The notes: generated by a model from the sequence alone, not told the origin. Positions 22,406 to 30,735 are shown, counted from the stretch's first letter. The stretch is 46,178 nucleotides of DNA from Syntrophomonadaceae bacterium (GCA_028692415.1 JAQUXM010000007.1:1-46178), one strand, 5' to 3'. A program made the numbers and translations.

Positions 22406-24523
22406 ATGTCCGAGCCAATACAAAAAAATAAAGTGCTGCGCCCGAAAACGGTCTTGCTATGCGAAAAGCCATCGGTAGCACGTGATATTGCACAAGTATT
22501 ACCAGAGAAATTCAGCAAGCAGGATGGTTACTTGGAAAGCCCTGGTATGATTATCACCTGGGCTTTGGGGCATCTCCTGGAATTAGCCATGCCTGAAAGC
22601 TACAACCCGGCACTGCGACGCTGGACCTTGGCTTCTCTGCCTATATTACCCGAGGATTTCATACTGGTCCCCCGCAAAGATAGTCTTAAACAGTTGAATA
22701 TAATTCAACAGCTCTTGCAGCGCACGGATGTAACAAATATAATAAACGGCTGCGACGCCGGCCGCGAAGGAGAATTAATATTTCGCTACATCTATACATA
22801 CTGCCAGTGCCGTAAGCCTTGCAGCCGTTTGTGGCTTTCCGAAACCACCGACCAAGCCGTATATCACGCTTTTGAAACACTGCGCAGTTCCATAAGCATG
22901 GATAACCTTTATTATTCGGCCCGGGCACGAAGCCAGGCTGATTGGTTGGTGGGTATCAATGCAACCCGGGCACTCAGTGTAAAATACCAGGAAAAACTTA
23001 GTGTAGGCCGCGTTCAGACCCCTACTCTGGCCTTAATTGTAAAACGGGACCACGAAATCGATAACTTCGTTTCGCGCCCCTATTTCGAATTATGGGCTGA
23101 ATTCAAAACAAAAAGCCAAGAATCTTATCGGGGCAAATGGGTTAAGGGCAAGAAAGAATATTTTGCGGCCCGGGAGGAAGCACAGGATTTAAGCAGTCAG
23201 CTGATGCCAGGTATGGAGGGCTCCATAAGAAAACTGCAACAAAAGGAACTCAAAGAAAACCCTCCTCTATTATTTAATCTTAATGACCTGCAGAAACTGG
23301 CCAACCAAAAATATAGCTTAACTGCTGAGCAAACCTTAAAAATTGCACAAAAATTGTACGAAGCCAAATTGCTTACCTATCCGCGCACTGATTCCCGTTA
23401 CCTGACCAAGTCACTGGCACTAAGCTTATCTGCACGTCTTGCTGCTCTTGCCAACACCGAATTATCTCCCTTCCTGAAGAACATCAGCTACAAGATTCCT
23501 GGTAAACGATATGTGGATGACAGCAAGGTGAGTGACCATACCGCGATTATTATTACCGCCAAACCCCCTAATCTGAATGCCTTGAGCAAGCACGAAAAAA
23601 GCATTTATGTTCTGGTAGCCCAAAGAATGCTGGCTATGTTCTATCCGCCAGCCCGCTATCTGCAAACTGTCATAACTACTGAACTGGCTTCGGAAACCTT
23701 TATTTCTAAAGGAAGAATACTTCTGGACCCGGGCTGGAAAACAATCGGCGGAAGTGAGAGCCGGGAGCAAGAATTGCCGGCTGTACAGGAGCAGGAGACA
23801 GTTCGTTTGGAAGCACTGAAAATTGAGGAAAAGCAGCATCAACCACCTAAAAGATACAGCGAAGCTGATCTTCTGTCGGCGATGGAAAACGCAGGCAAAA
23901 TGCTTGATGATAAGAGACTTAAGGAAGCCATGAAAGGCAAAGGACTTGGCACACCGGCTACCCGTGCGGCGATCATTGAAAAACTTATTACTACTGGATA
24001 TATTAAACGCGAAAAGAAACTGCTCCTTGCTACCAGCAAAGGGAAAGAGCTAATTAATATAGTTTTACCGCGCCTTAAAGATCCTGAAATGACCGGGGAA
24101 TGGGAAAAAAAGCTTGGCGACATAGAAAAGGGCCAGTATCGTGAAGAAGTTTTTATGCAGGAGATTAAGCAGCTGCTGCGGGAAATATTGAGTGAAGTAA
24201 TAAAAGAGAAAGCCGGGGAATTAAGTGATTCAGCCATTATTAACCCTAATCTCCAGGATTCGGGGTTCGGTAACTGCCCGCTCTGTGGCCGAAAGCTTCT
24301 GGAAGGCAAAAAAGGCTACGGCTGCAGCGGTTTTCGCAACGGCTGTAAATTCGTAGTCTGGAAAAACATCGCCGGACAGGAAATCAGCCTGGATCATGTT
24401 AAAAGTATTTTAACCTCAGGACGCTCCCAACTGATTAAAGGCTTCGTATCTAAAAAGGGTACCCCCTTTGATGCTCATCTTCGTTTCGACGGTGAAAAAA
24501 TCGTCTTTGATTTTTCAAGGTAA
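22406..24523 (+). CDS. topB: DNA topoisomerase III (type IA)
   Basis: Type IA topoisomerase that decatenates and relaxes negatively supercoiled DNA by single-strand passage. Seen: the Toprim start LLCEKPSVARDI with catalytic Glu20; the Toprim acidic motif GCDAGREGELIF (117-121 region) in the D-A-G form used by Firmicute TopB; SVGRVQTPTLALI; the active-site tyrosine 325 in LLTYPRTDSRYL; GLGTPATRAAIIEKL; and a C-terminal zinc-ribbon CPLCGRKL followed by GYGCSG and GCKFVVW. The 705 residues match TopB length. ATG follows AAGGGG by 11 bases. It is the only large plus-strand gene and converges on rplL. Confidence 0.95.
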   Translation: MSEPIQKNKVLRPKTVLLCEKPSVARDIAQVLPEKFSKQDGYLESPGMIITWALGHLLELAMPESYNPALRRWTLASLPILPEDFILVPRKDSLKQLNIIQQLLQRTDVTNIINGCDAGREGELIFRYIYTYCQCRKPCSRLWLSETTDQAVYHAFETLRSSISMDNLYYSARARSQADWLVGINATRALSVKYQEKLSVGRVQTPTLALIVKRDHEIDNFVSRPYFELWAEFKTKSQESYRGKWVKGKKEYFAAREEAQDLSSQLMPGMEGSIRKLQQKELKENPPLLFNLNDLQKLANQKYSLTAEQTLKIAQKLYEAKLLTYPRTDSRYLTKSLALSLSARLAALANTELSPFLKNISYKIPGKRYVDDSKVSDHTAIIITAKPPNLNALSKHEKSIYVLVAQRMLAMFYPPARYLQTVITTELASETFISKGRILLDPGWKTIGGSESREQELPAVQEQETVRLEALKIEEKQHQPPKRYSEADLLSAMENAGKMLDDKRLKEAMKGKGLGTPATRAAIIEKLITTGYIKREKKLLLATSKGKELINIVLPRLKDPEMTGEWEKKLGDIEKGQYREEVFMQEIKQLLREILSEVIKEKAGELSDSAIINPNLQDSGFGNCPLCGRKLLEGKKGYGCSGFRNGCKFVVWKNIAGQEISLDHVKSILTSGRSQLIKGFVSKKGTPFDAHLRFDGEKIVFDFSR

Positions 24524-24567
24524 GGGTACACACCATTAAGGTAAGGGTACACACCTCCTACCGGAGG
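24518..24567 (+). repeat. Direct repeat and small hairpin at the end of topB
   Basis: AAGGTAAGGGTACACACC occurs twice, 20-21 nt apart; the topB stop codon TAA lies in the first copy. A hairpin CCTCC-TACC-GGAGG follows at 24554-24567. Together with the adjacent 18-nt tandem repeats this makes a repeat cluster just beyond the gene. Nothing coding is supported between 24524 and 24820. Confidence 0.6.
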
Positions 24568-24638
24568 AATGTCCCCATCGTGTGGAATGTCCCCATCGTG
24601 TGGAATGTCCCCATGGTGTGGAATGTCCCCATGGTGTG
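24567..24638. repeat. Four tandem 18-bp repeats downstream of topB
   Basis: The unit GAATGTCCCCATCGTGTG is repeated exactly four times head to tail: 24567-24584, 24585-24602, 24603-24620 and 24621-24638. Units 3 and 4 differ from 1 and 2 at one base (CATGG for CATCG). The unit length is a multiple of three and one frame reads WNVPxV, but no ribosome binding site or conserved gene supports translation. Confidence 0.9.
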
Positions 24639-24740
24639 GGATTTTTGCAAATTCCCTTCATTTACCCTATTTTATCTAAATTATTACTCTGTTCAGATAA
24701 TTTCTCATCTCATCCCCACATATCTTTACCGCGTGCAAAT

Positions 24741-24787
24741 AAAAAAGGCCCCTCCGGGATTGATATCCCTGGAAAGGCCTTTTGTTT
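24741..24787. terminator. Bidirectional intrinsic terminator between topB and rplL
   Basis: AAAAAGGCC and GGCCTTTT form the outer stem and GGGAT/ATCCC an inner stem around a TGAT loop. A-runs on one side and T-runs on the other serve both strands. It separates convergent topB (plus) from the rplKAJL group (minus), ending the latter 34 nt after the rplL stop. Confidence 0.85.
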
Positions 24788-24820
24788 GCGTTAGCAAAAA
24801 TTTGAAGTTGTAGTATATGA

Positions 24821-25195
24821 TTATTTAACTTCTACACTTCCGCCAGCTTCTTCAATCTTGGCTTTAATCTGTGCGGCTTCTTCTTTGGTAACCTTTTCTT
24901 TGATGGGATTCGGGCACTCATCAACCAGAGTTTTGGCTTCTTTGAGACCCAAGCCAGTAAGCTCGCGAACTACCTTGATAACATTGATCTTCTTATCGCC
25001 GGAAGAAATGAGAATTGCATCAAATTCATATTGTTCTTCAGCAGCTTCTGCAGGAGCAGCGGCGGGAGCAGCGGCCATGGCTACGGGGGCAGCGGCACTT
25101 ACGCCGAACTCTTCTTCCAAAGCCTTTACCAGTTCGGATAATTCCAAAACGGTTAACTGTTTAACAATATCAATAACTTCCTGTACTTTACTCAT
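24821..25195 (-). CDS. rplL: 50S ribosomal protein L7/L12
   Basis: L7/L12 forms the flexible stalk that recruits translational GTPases. The 124 residues show the N-terminal dimerisation helices ([20 protein letters not shown]), an Ala-rich hinge ([17 protein letters not shown]) and the C-terminal domain with [20 protein letters not shown] and the final [10 protein letters not shown]. Length is standard. ATG lies seven bases after AGGAGGG. It follows rplJ by 83 nt and is the last gene before a terminator, so it does not run on into rpoB as in many bacteria. Confidence 0.98.
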   Translation of the reverse strand: MSKVQEVIDIVKQLTVLELSELVKALEEEFGVSAAAPVAMAAAPAAAPAEAAEEQYEFDAILISSGDKKINVIKVVRELTGLGLKEAKTLVDECPNPIKEKVTKEEAAQIKAKIEEAGGSVEVK

Positions 25196-25278
25196 TAAAA
25201 TACCCTCCTATTATTTACGCTGGCGCGTATTTTTTATTTTTTTGCCCATATTGAGCAATGGTTCTCATTAAGCCTTAA

Positions 25279-25800
25279 TTAGCTGGCTTGCTGTTCCCTG
25301 ATCTGGTTCAGCACCCTTGCCAAACCGCTGATGTTGGCATCCAGAACGCGTACAAAGCTGCTGATGGGAGCCTGCATAGTTCCAAGCACCTGAGCAATCA
25401 GGGCATCACGCGGCGGCAGGTCAGCCAAGGACTTAACTTTATCCGCAGATAACATTTGACCTTGCAGGATTGCTACTTTCACATCCAGCTTCTTGTATTG
25501 CTTGATAAACTCATAAATAACCTTGGTTGGTTCCACAGGATCTTCATTACTGAATAGTACAGCATTGGGACCGGCTATATGTGGAATAACATCACTATGG
25601 CCAGTATTGTTCAGAGCAAATTCAGTCAGCGTATTCTTCAAAACTTTGTACTCAACACCGGGGGCACGCAACTTATTCCTGAGCACAGTCATCTCGTCGA
25701 CATTAATTCCCCGATAGTCAGTAAATACAACCAGCATTGCGTCCTGCAACTTTTGCTCGATTTCCTGGACCACCTGTTTCTTGGCATCGATTTTGGGCAT
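25279..25800 (-). CDS. rplJ: 50S ribosomal protein L10
   Basis: L10 anchors L7/L12 dimers to 23S rRNA. The 173 residues include KKQVVQEIEQKLQDAMLVVF, TDYRGINVDEMTVLRNKLR, VLKNTLTEFAL and the C-terminal helix for L12 binding (SSFVRVLDANISGLARVLNQ). The start ATG follows GAGGGGGG by nine bases. The 230-nt leader upstream has the features of the L10-binding attenuator, so the L10-L12 complex probably represses its own synthesis. Confidence 0.97.
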   Translation of the reverse strand: MPKIDAKKQVVQEIEQKLQDAMLVVFTDYRGINVDEMTVLRNKLRAPGVEYKVLKNTLTEFALNNTGHSDVIPHIAGPNAVLFSNEDPVEPTKVIYEFIKQYKKLDVKVAILQGQMLSADKVKSLADLPPRDALIAQVLGTMQAPISSFVRVLDANISGLARVLNQIREQQAS

Positions 25801-25802
25801 TC

Positions 25803-26010
25803 ATATTCACCCCCCTCTTGTAATTTAGAATTTTTAATGATGGTTGAGAATTCATCATTCAAGCTTGATGCTAAAAACCCCTGCAGGCAAGTGCAGAGGT
25901 TTAAAAAAATGTCATGCATTAAAAGCTTGACGATCTATTCGTAACCTCGGCAGGTGAACTTGCATTCATTAAGGCTTGCGCCACCGGCTGTCTGCAGTTT
26001 ATTTTCTAAA
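25803..26010 (-). promoter_or_regulatory. L10-type ribosomal protein leader (rplJL)
   Basis: The rplA-rplJ gap is long and contains the expected leader elements on the minus strand: a conserved-looking stretch CACCTGCCGAGGTTACGAAT near 25955, then an attenuator hairpin with a T-run. L10 leaders of this layout are established in Firmicutes. The boundaries are approximate, and the L10 binding site is inferred rather than folded. Confidence 0.7.
25873..25902 (-). terminator. Attenuator hairpin in the rplJ leader
   Basis: On the minus strand AAACCTCTGCA pairs with TGCAGGGGTTT across a 6-nt loop, with one G-U pair. It is followed by TTTTTAG. It lies about 75 nt before the rplJ start and is the natural termination switch of the L10 leader. 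Confidence 0.8.
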
Positions 26011-26030
26011 GTTTTCAGATATTAAGTATT

Positions 26031-26732
26031 TTACTTGTTGGCCGCCATTAATACAAGCGGATTTATCTTGATACCCGGGCTCATGGTGGAACAAACGCTT
26101 ACCGAACGCATATATTGTCCCTTGGCAGCGGCTGGTTTAGCCTTGATCAGGGCTTCCGCAAAAGCATTCAAATTACCCTGCAGCTTATCCAGATCGAAAG
26201 ACACTCTGCCAATCGGAGCATGAACAATGGAGTTCTTGTCAACACGATATTCGATACGGCCGGCTTTTAATTCAGTAATGGTCCGCTCAACATCAAAAGT
26301 AACCGTTCCGGCTTTCGGGTTAGGCATTAAGCCGCGGGGGCCCAGTATCTTACCCAGTTTACCAACAACCGCCATCATATCGGGAGTGGCTACGGCTACA
26401 TCAAAATCAAACCATCCACCCTGGATTTTTTCCGCGAGTTCTTCGCCACCTGCGTAATCAGCTCCTGCTGCTTCCGCTTCTTTAACCTTCTCGCCCTTGG
26501 CAAATACTAACACTTTTCTGGTTTTACCAGTTCCATGGGGTAAACTAACTGTCCCTCTGACCTGTTGGTCAGCATGGCGGGGATCCACGCCTAATTTAAT
26601 ATGAACTTCAACCGTTTCGTCAAATTTGGCACTTGCCACCTCTTTAACCAGTTGCAGTGCCTCGGCGGGTTCATAGAGCTTAAAACGCTCGATTTTGGCA
26701 TTAGCTGTTTTGTATATTTTTCCTCTTTTCAT
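26031..26732 (-). CDS. rplA: 50S ribosomal protein L1
   Basis: L1 forms the mobile L1 stalk that helps release E-site tRNA. The 233 residues contain [48 protein letters not shown] and the C-terminal [18 protein letters not shown]. Length is normal. ATG is preceded by AAGGAGG. It lies 115 nt after rplK and before the L10 leader. Confidence 0.97.
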   Translation of the reverse strand: MKRGKIYKTANAKIERFKLYEPAEALQLVKEVASAKFDETVEVHIKLGVDPRHADQQVRGTVSLPHGTGKTRKVLVFAKGEKVKEAEAAGADYAGGEELAEKIQGGWFDFDVAVATPDMMAVVGKLGKILGPRGLMPNPKAGTVTFDVERTITELKAGRIEYRVDKNSIVHAPIGRVSFDLDKLQGNLNAFAEALIKAKPAAAKGQYMRSVSVCSTMSPGIKINPLVLMAANK

Positions 26733-26847
26733 TAATAAACCTCCTTGTGGTTAATTCGGTACTAGACCTCCCACGTTTGCGTAGCGCAATTATGAATGCA
26801 AATCTTAAATTTTTACATTCAATTGTTAAGTAATGCTGCCAAATAGG

Positions 26848-27273
26848 CTAGTCAATTACTTCCAAACCCATGCTGCGAGCTGTACCTTCTATCATTTTTA
26901 TGGCAGCTTCGATATCATTGGCATTAAGGTCTTCCTTCTTGGTAGCAGCAATCTCCTCCAACTTGGCTCGGGTGACTTTGCCTACCTTTTTACGGTTTGG
27001 CTCTCCAGAACCTTTTTCAACACTGGCTGCCTTTTTAAGCAAGTCAGATGCCGGTGGTGATTTTATTACAAAAGTAAAAGATCTGTCCTCAAAAACAGTT
27101 ATTTCAACCGGAACAATATATCCTGTCTGGTTGGCGGTTCTCGCATTATACTCTTTACAGAAACCCATTATGTTGACACCGTATTGTCCCAAGGCCGGTC
27201 CCACTGGCGGCGCCGGGGTCGCTTTGCCCGCAGCGATTTGCAGTGATACCTTTCCCATTACTCTTTTGGCCAC
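26848..27273 (-). CDS. rplK: 50S ribosomal protein L11
   Basis: L11 binds the GTPase-associated centre and is needed for the stringent response sensing by RelA. The 141 residues show [33 protein letters not shown] and [20 protein letters not shown], and the C-terminal RNA-binding domain with [12 protein letters not shown]. The start is GTG at 27273, six bases after GGGAGGT. It lies 12 nt after nusG. Confidence 0.98.
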   Translation of the reverse strand: MAKRVMGKVSLQIAAGKATPAPPVGPALGQYGVNIMGFCKEYNARTANQTGYIVPVEITVFEDRSFTFVIKSPPASDLLKKAASVEKGSGEPNRKKVGKVTRAKLEEIAATKKEDLNANDIEAAIKMIEGTARSMGLEVID

Positions 27274-27285
27274 TTTTACACCTCC

Positions 27286-27873
27286 CTACATTTTCTCTAT
27301 TTGTTCATATTCCAATTCCACAGGGGTTTCCCTGCCAAACATAGAAATATTAACCCTGATTTTACCGCGCTCCGGCAACAGTTCTCTTACTACACCTTCA
27401 AAATTGGCAAACGGTCCGGTTTTTACACGAATATTTTCACCAATTTCGATATCAATAATTTTAGTTTTCTTTTCCAGCAGGCCCATTTGTCTTAATATTT
27501 TATTGATTTCATCAGGCAGCAAGGCAATGGGTTTGCCACCGCTACCCACAAAACCAGTAACGCCTGGCGTATGTCTGACTACGTACCATGAGTCCTCACT
27601 CATAATCATGTTGACGATCACATAGCCAGGAAAAACCCGCTTGGTAGTAACCTTTCTTTTGCCGCTTTTATATTCGACTTCCTGTTCCTCCGGTATGATT
27701 ACATCGAATATTTTGTCATGCATATTCATGGATTCTACCCTTTTAGCCAGGTCGACCTTGATTTTGTTCTCATAACCGGAATAGGTATGTACTACATACC
27801 AATCGCCCTGCCACTTTTTTTCTTCGCCCGGGTCGGTATTCTTTTCACTCTCTATATTTTTGTCCAGTTCCAA
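27286..27873 (-). CDS. nusG: Transcription termination/antitermination protein NusG
   Basis: NusG binds RNA polymerase and modulates pausing and termination. Seen: the NGN domain WYVVHTYSGYENKIKVDL and RVFPGYVIVNM, TPGVTGFVGSGGKPIAL, and the C-terminal KOW domain VKTGPFANFEGVVREL. The 195 residues include about 22 extra charged residues before WYVVHTYSG. The TTG at 27873 is used because no ATG lies upstream in frame before a stop; its ribosome binding site is weak. It lies 39 nt after secE. Confidence 0.95.
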   Translation of the reverse strand: MELDKNIESEKNTDPGEEKKWQGDWYVVHTYSGYENKIKVDLAKRVESMNMHDKIFDVIIPEEQEVEYKSGKRKVTTKRVFPGYVIVNMIMSEDSWYVVRHTPGVTGFVGSGGKPIALLPDEINKILRQMGLLEKKTKIIDIEIGENIRVKTGPFANFEGVVRELLPERGKIRVNISMFGRETPVELEYEQIEKM

Positions 27874-27912
27874 TTGCTGGTCTATGCTAATTTAGACCCA
27901 CCCCTTCCATGC

Positions 27913-28164
27913 TTATCCAAAGGCCTTAAACAATTTGTCCAACAAAAATGAGAGCCCTGAATCAAAAAGCCAAATAATCAGACTAACCAAGAAAACAGAA
28001 AATAAAACAACTCCAGTGTAAGCCATTAGCTGCTGCCTGCCGGGCCAGTGAACTTTTTTTAATTCACTGTAAACATTAATAAAATACTGCCTGCCAGTTT
28101 CCCAATAACCCTTAAGGTTAAACTCTTTAGCAGCAGGAATATTGTTTTTAACCAATATATTCAC
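27913..28164 (-). CDS. secE: Preprotein translocase subunit SecE
   Basis: SecE is the small essential subunit that clamps SecY in the Sec translocon. The 83 residues have the amphipathic YFINVYSELKKVHWPGRQQL segment, the family hallmark, followed by one transmembrane helix TGVVLFSVFLVSLIIWLF. The start is uncertain: the GTG at 28164 has AGGG too close, while a TTG at 28155 has better spacing. It follows rpmG by 9 nt. Confidence 0.93.
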   Translation of the reverse strand: MNILVKNNIPAAKEFNLKGYWETGRQYFINVYSELKKVHWPGRQQLMAYTGVVLFSVFLVSLIIWLFDSGLSFLLDKLFKAFG

Positions 28165-28173
28165 ATCCCTGAA

Positions 28174-28323
28174 TTACTTAATCTCCTTGTGAACGGTATG
28201 CGTGTTGCAAAATTTGCAATATTTTTTAACTTCCAGTTTTTCGGTTTGCTTTTTTTTATCCCGAGTAGCATTATAGTTGCGTTGTTTACAGTCACTACAC
28301 GCCAAGATTATACCAACCCTCAC
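28174..28323 (-). CDS. rpmG: 50S ribosomal protein L33
   Basis: L33 is a small protein near the E site. Translation of the minus strand from the GTG at 28323 gives 49 residues beginning [12 protein letters not shown], continuing [12 protein letters not shown] and ending [15 protein letters not shown]. The CSDC and CKFC pairs make the zinc-binding form of L33. GGAGGT lies nine bases upstream of GTG. The position directly before secE-nusG is the standard Firmicute place. It is easy to miss because it is short and starts with GTG. Confidence 0.95.
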   Translation of the reverse strand: MRVGIILACSDCKQRNYNATRDKKKQTEKLEVKKYCKFCNTHTVHKEIK

Positions 28324-28363
28324 GACGATGACACCTCCATCCTGTGCACAAAAATTCTATAAT

Positions 28364-28393
28364 ACTCTATCACAAGGCTGTTCCCTATGTCAA
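28364..28393 (-). promoter_or_regulatory. Possible promoter of rpmG-secE-nusG-rplKA
   Basis: TTGACA (28393-28388) is a perfect -35 box. An 18-nt spacer leads to TAGAGT (28369-28364), which matches four of six -10 positions. It lies in the 192-nt gap between tuf copy 2 and rpmG. The weak -10 box keeps this tentative. Confidence 0.45.
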
Positions 28394-28515
28394 ATAGCCA
28401 TCACTTTAACTGTCATAATGTTACCCATTAAAACCGCAGGGTATAACCATCCCATAGGCCTTGGAGTTTGGAAGGTTATTTGGCAAGAAGTACGCCTTAC
28501 TCCTTACTTTTCCTA

Positions 28516-29712
28516 CTAGATAGAGATAACGACACCAGAACCGACTGTTCTGCCACCTTCGCGAATCGCGAATCTTAAGCCTTCTTCAATGGCTATTGGA
28601 GTGATCAGTTCGATGCCCATTTGGATATTGTCGCCGGGCATGATCATTTCTACGCCTTCGGGCAGCTCAATTACGCCGGTTACATCGGTGGTGCGGAAGT
28701 AAAACTGCGGACGGTATCCTCCGAAGAACGGGGTATGTCGGCCTCCTTCTTCTTTGGTCAGTACATATACCTGCGCCATGAATTTGGTCAAGGGCTTGAT
28801 GCTGTTAGGTTTGGCCAACACCATTCCTCTTTCTACTTCTTTCCGGTCTACTCCTCTTAACAGGGTTCCAATGTTATCTCCAGCCTGGGCATAGTCCAAA
28901 AGCTTTCTGAACATTTCTACGCCGGTGCATACGGTCTTCCGGGTAGCTTCTCTCATCCCTACTATTTCAACTTCTTCGCCGACTTTGATCTGGCCTCTTT
29001 CTACTCTGCCAGTAGTTACGGTTCCCCTGCCGGTTATGGTGAATACGTCTTCGATGGGCATCAGGAACGGCTTGTCGGTGGCTCTTTCCGGCAGCGGTAC
29101 AGATTCATCTACTGCATCCATCAGTTCCCATATGTGACCGCACCATTCGCAGTCCCGGCTGCCGCAGCTGCATTCCAGGGCTTTTAAGGCTGATCCCATT
29201 ACCACCGGAATATCATCTCCGGGGAATTCATAGAAGCTTAAGAGTTCACGGACTTCCATTTCTACCAGTTCCAGCAGTTCGGGGTCGTCCACCATGTCGG
29301 TCTTATTCATGAATACTACCATGTGATGTACGCCTACCTGTCTGGACAGGAGTATATGCTCTCTGGTCTGCGGCATCGGTCCATCGGCTGCTGATACGAC
29401 CAGAATCGATCCGTCCATCTGGGCTGCTCCGGTTATCATGTTCTTTATGTAGTCTGCATGACCCGGGCAGTCTACATGGGCATAATGTCTCTTCTCAGTC
29501 TCATATTCTACATGGGCGGTGTTTATGGTTATTCCTCTTTCTCTCTCTTCCGGCGCTTTGTCAATCTCGGCATAGGATGTCGCTTTCGCTCCTCCTACTT
29601 TAGATAACACCTGGGTGATTGCTGCGGTCAATGTCGTCTTGCCATGGTCTATATGCCCAATGGTCCCTACGTTAAGATGAGGTTTTGTCCTCTCGAATTT
29701 TGCCTTTGCCAT
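28516..29712 (-). CDS. tuf: Elongation factor Tu, copy 2
   Basis: Same function and motifs as the copy at 6462-7658. The 398-residue protein has NKTD as G4, Pro54 in switch I and Ser397, against NKID, Leu54 and Gly397 in copy 1. The rest is identical, including [11 protein letters not shown] at 181-191. DNA identity is very high and continues about 25 nt upstream of the coding region, through the ribosome binding site, then stops. That suggests recent or continuing gene conversion. The gene follows the tRNA operon terminator and precedes rpmG, the usual place of a second tuf in Clostridia. Confidence 0.97.
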   Translation of the reverse strand: MAKAKFERTKPHLNVGTIGHIDHGKTTLTAAITQVLSKVGGAKATSYAEIDKAPEERERGITINTAHVEYETEKRHYAHVDCPGHADYIKNMITGAAQMDGSILVVSAADGPMPQTREHILLSRQVGVHHMVVFMNKTDMVDDPELLELVEMEVRELLSFYEFPGDDIPVVMGSALKALECSCGSRDCEWCGHIWELMDAVDESVPLPERATDKPFLMPIEDVFTITGRGTVTTGRVERGQIKVGEEVEIVGMREATRKTVCTGVEMFRKLLDYAQAGDNIGTLLRGVDRKEVERGMVLAKPNSIKPLTKFMAQVYVLTKEEGGRHTPFFGGYRPQFYFRTTDVTGVIELPEGVEMIMPGDNIQMGIELITPIAIEEGLRFAIREGGRTVGSGVVISI

Positions 29713-29795
29713 CCTTTCTCTCACCTTTCCTTTTTTAGTATTTTTAGGGCTTTACTCCGTTATTAAACCAACTTATATTTTACCCAATATGGAAG

Positions 29796-29830
29796 CAAAA
29801 TAAAAGGAGTGAGAAAATATCCCACTCCTT
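29796..29830 (-). terminator. Intrinsic terminator of the tRNA operon
   Basis: On the minus strand AAGGAGTG and CACTCCTT form a stem over an 11-nt loop, followed by TTTTATTTT. It lies 11 nt after the CCA end of tRNA-Met and 84 nt before tuf, so most tRNA transcription should stop here. Confidence 0.75.
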
Positions 29831-29840
29831 ACCTTCTCTA

Positions 29841-29917
29841 TGGTAGCGGCGAAGGGATTCGAACCCCTGACACTACGGGTATGAACCGTATGCTCTAGCC
29901 AGCTGAGCTACGCCGCC
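29841..29917 (-). tRNA. tRNA-Met (CAT), elongator
   Basis: A 77-nt cloverleaf: acceptor GGCGGCG with CGCCGCT, D-arm TAGCTCAGCTGG, anticodon stem TACGG/CCGTA around loop TTCATAC, T-loop GTTCGAATC and encoded CCA. The first acceptor pair is G-U, not the C-A mismatch of an initiator, so elongator Met is favoured. A tRNA-Ile2 modified at C34 cannot be excluded by eye. Confidence 0.93.
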
Positions 29918-29920
29918 AGA

Positions 29921-29996
29921 TGGAGCCCTTAACCGGACTTGAACCGGTGACCTCATCCTTACCAAGGATGCGCTCTGCCGACTGAGCTATAAGGGC
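29921..29996 (-). tRNA. tRNA-Thr (GGT)
   Basis: A 76-nt cloverleaf starting GCCCTTATAGCTCAG, with anticodon stem CATCC/GGATG around TTGGTAA, T-arm ACCGGTTCAAGTCCGGT and encoded CCA after discriminator T. It lies 3 nt before tRNA-Met in the same transcript. Confidence 0.95.
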
Positions 29997-30094
29997 AGAT
30001 AAACTAAACTCCGACTACTGCTTGGAATTTTACGTAATTGCTTTTTACTTGCACCTACCCTGCGGGCACTTCCCCAAATGAAACTACTATTGCA

Positions 30095-30224
30095 CATGGT
30101 TGCACCCTTCGGGCACTACTGATGCGCTCATGGTTAGCTTCCTACCAGCTAACAGACCCTTAATACATTTAAGTTTTTAACATGGTTGAGTATTTTACTC
30201 AACCATGATCGCGTTTATGGTTGC
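30095..30224. repeat. 130-bp direct repeat, copy 1, inside the tRNA operon
   Basis: Copy 1 of a 130-bp direct repeat; copy 2 is at 30344-30473 with eight mismatches. Each copy starts CATGGTTGCACCCTTCGGG and contains a GTTAGCT/AGCTAAC hairpin and a perfect 12-bp hairpin CATGGTTGAGTA-TTT-TACTCAACCATG (here 30181-30207). Each ends ATCGCGTTTATGGTTGC. The 467-nt gap 29997-30466 between tRNA-Thr(GGT) and tRNA-fMet consists largely of these repeats; no gene is seen in it. Confidence 0.9.
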
Positions 30225-30307
30225 ACCCCTTCGGGCACTTGCGATGTTCACATGGTCGGATTTTGTTTAATTTTACTAAGCAATTGACACTATATAATAA
30301 TCTTTAT

Positions 30308-30335
30308 CATGGTCGCACCTTGCGATGCGACCATG
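30308..30335. repeat. CATGGTCGCA palindrome between the two direct repeats
   Basis: Perfect 10-bp arms CATGGTCGCA and TGCGACCATG enclose 8 nt. It shares the CATGGT...ACCATG ends with the 27-nt palindromes of the flanking 130-bp repeats but has different internal sequence, as if the same frame had been refilled. Confidence 0.8.
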
Positions 30336-30343
30336 ATCACTTA

Positions 30344-30466
30344 CATGGTTGCACCCTTCGGGTACCACTGATGCGATCATGGTTAGCTTCTTACCAGCTA
30401 ACAGAACAATGATACATTTAAGTTTTTAACATGGTTGAGTATTTTACTCAACCATGATCGCGTTTA

Positions 30467-30473
<7 letters not shown>
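30344..30473. repeat. 130-bp direct repeat, copy 2, running into tRNA-fMet
   Basis: Second copy of the 130-bp repeat, with its hairpin at 30430-30456. Its last seven bases (TGGTTGC, 30467-30473) are the complement of the 3' end of tRNA-fMet, so the repeat boundary lies inside the tRNA gene. In copy 1 the same heptamer is followed by unrelated sequence. Confidence 0.9.
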
Positions 30474-30542
<69 letters not shown>

Positions 30543-30549
30543 TCGTAGA

Positions 30550-30634
30550 TGGTGGAGGGAGAAGGATTCGAACCTTCGAAAGCGTTGCTAACAGATTTAC
30601 AGTCTGCCCCCTTTAGCCTCTTGGGTATCCCTCC
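30550..30634 (-). tRNA. tRNA-Tyr (GTA)
   Basis: An 85-nt class II tRNA with a long variable arm. It starts GGAGGGATACCCAAGAGGC, has loop CTGTAAA with anticodon GTA, T-arm GAAGGTTCGAATCCTTC and encoded CCA. It lies 7 nt before tRNA-fMet. Confidence 0.97.
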
Positions 30635-30647
30635 ATGGACTATAAAC

Positions 30648-30723
30648 TGGAGCCGAGCACAGGACTTGAACCCGCAACCTGCTGATTACAAATCAGCTGC
30701 TCTACCGATTGAGCTAGCTCGGC
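30648..30723 (-). tRNA. tRNA-Thr (TGT)
   Basis: A 76-nt cloverleaf starting GCCGAGCTAGCTCAATCGG. The anticodon stem GCTGA/TCAGC encloses TTTGTAA, with T-arm GCGGGTTCAAGTCCTGT and encoded CCA after discriminator T. It is the first gene of the tRNA operon, a few bases from the predicted transcription start. Confidence 0.95.
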
Positions 30724-30735
30724 TCAGCAAATAAT

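Noticed and set aside
18368-24523. Horizontally acquired island or prophage between rplL and rpoB.
   Set aside because: No integrase, transposase or attachment repeats are present, and base and codon use look like the neighbours. Simple rearrangement explains it better.
24567-24638. Possible CRISPR array.
   Set aside because: The units are directly adjacent with no unique spacers, so this is a simple tandem repeat. No cas gene is nearby.
24580-24813. Plus-strand frame encoding WNVPxV repeats.
   Set aside because: It is produced by the 18-bp tandem repeats, lacks a ribosome binding site and a homologue I can recognise, and runs through the bidirectional terminator.
28324-28515. tRNA-Trp gene expected between tuf and secE in many Firmicutes.
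   Set aside because: No cloverleaf or T-loop GTTCGA-type motif is seen on either strand in this gap.
28516-29712. Second tuf as an assembly duplication.
   Set aside because: Flanks differ on both sides, there are many silent differences and three amino-acid changes, and a second tuf at this place is common in Clostridia.
30549-30734. Plus-strand reading frame of 61 codons over the tRNA genes (GFEPSKALLTDLQSAPF).
   Set aside because: It is the antisense of tRNA-Tyr and tRNA-Thr. This kind of translation is a well-known annotation artefact and has no ribosome binding site.
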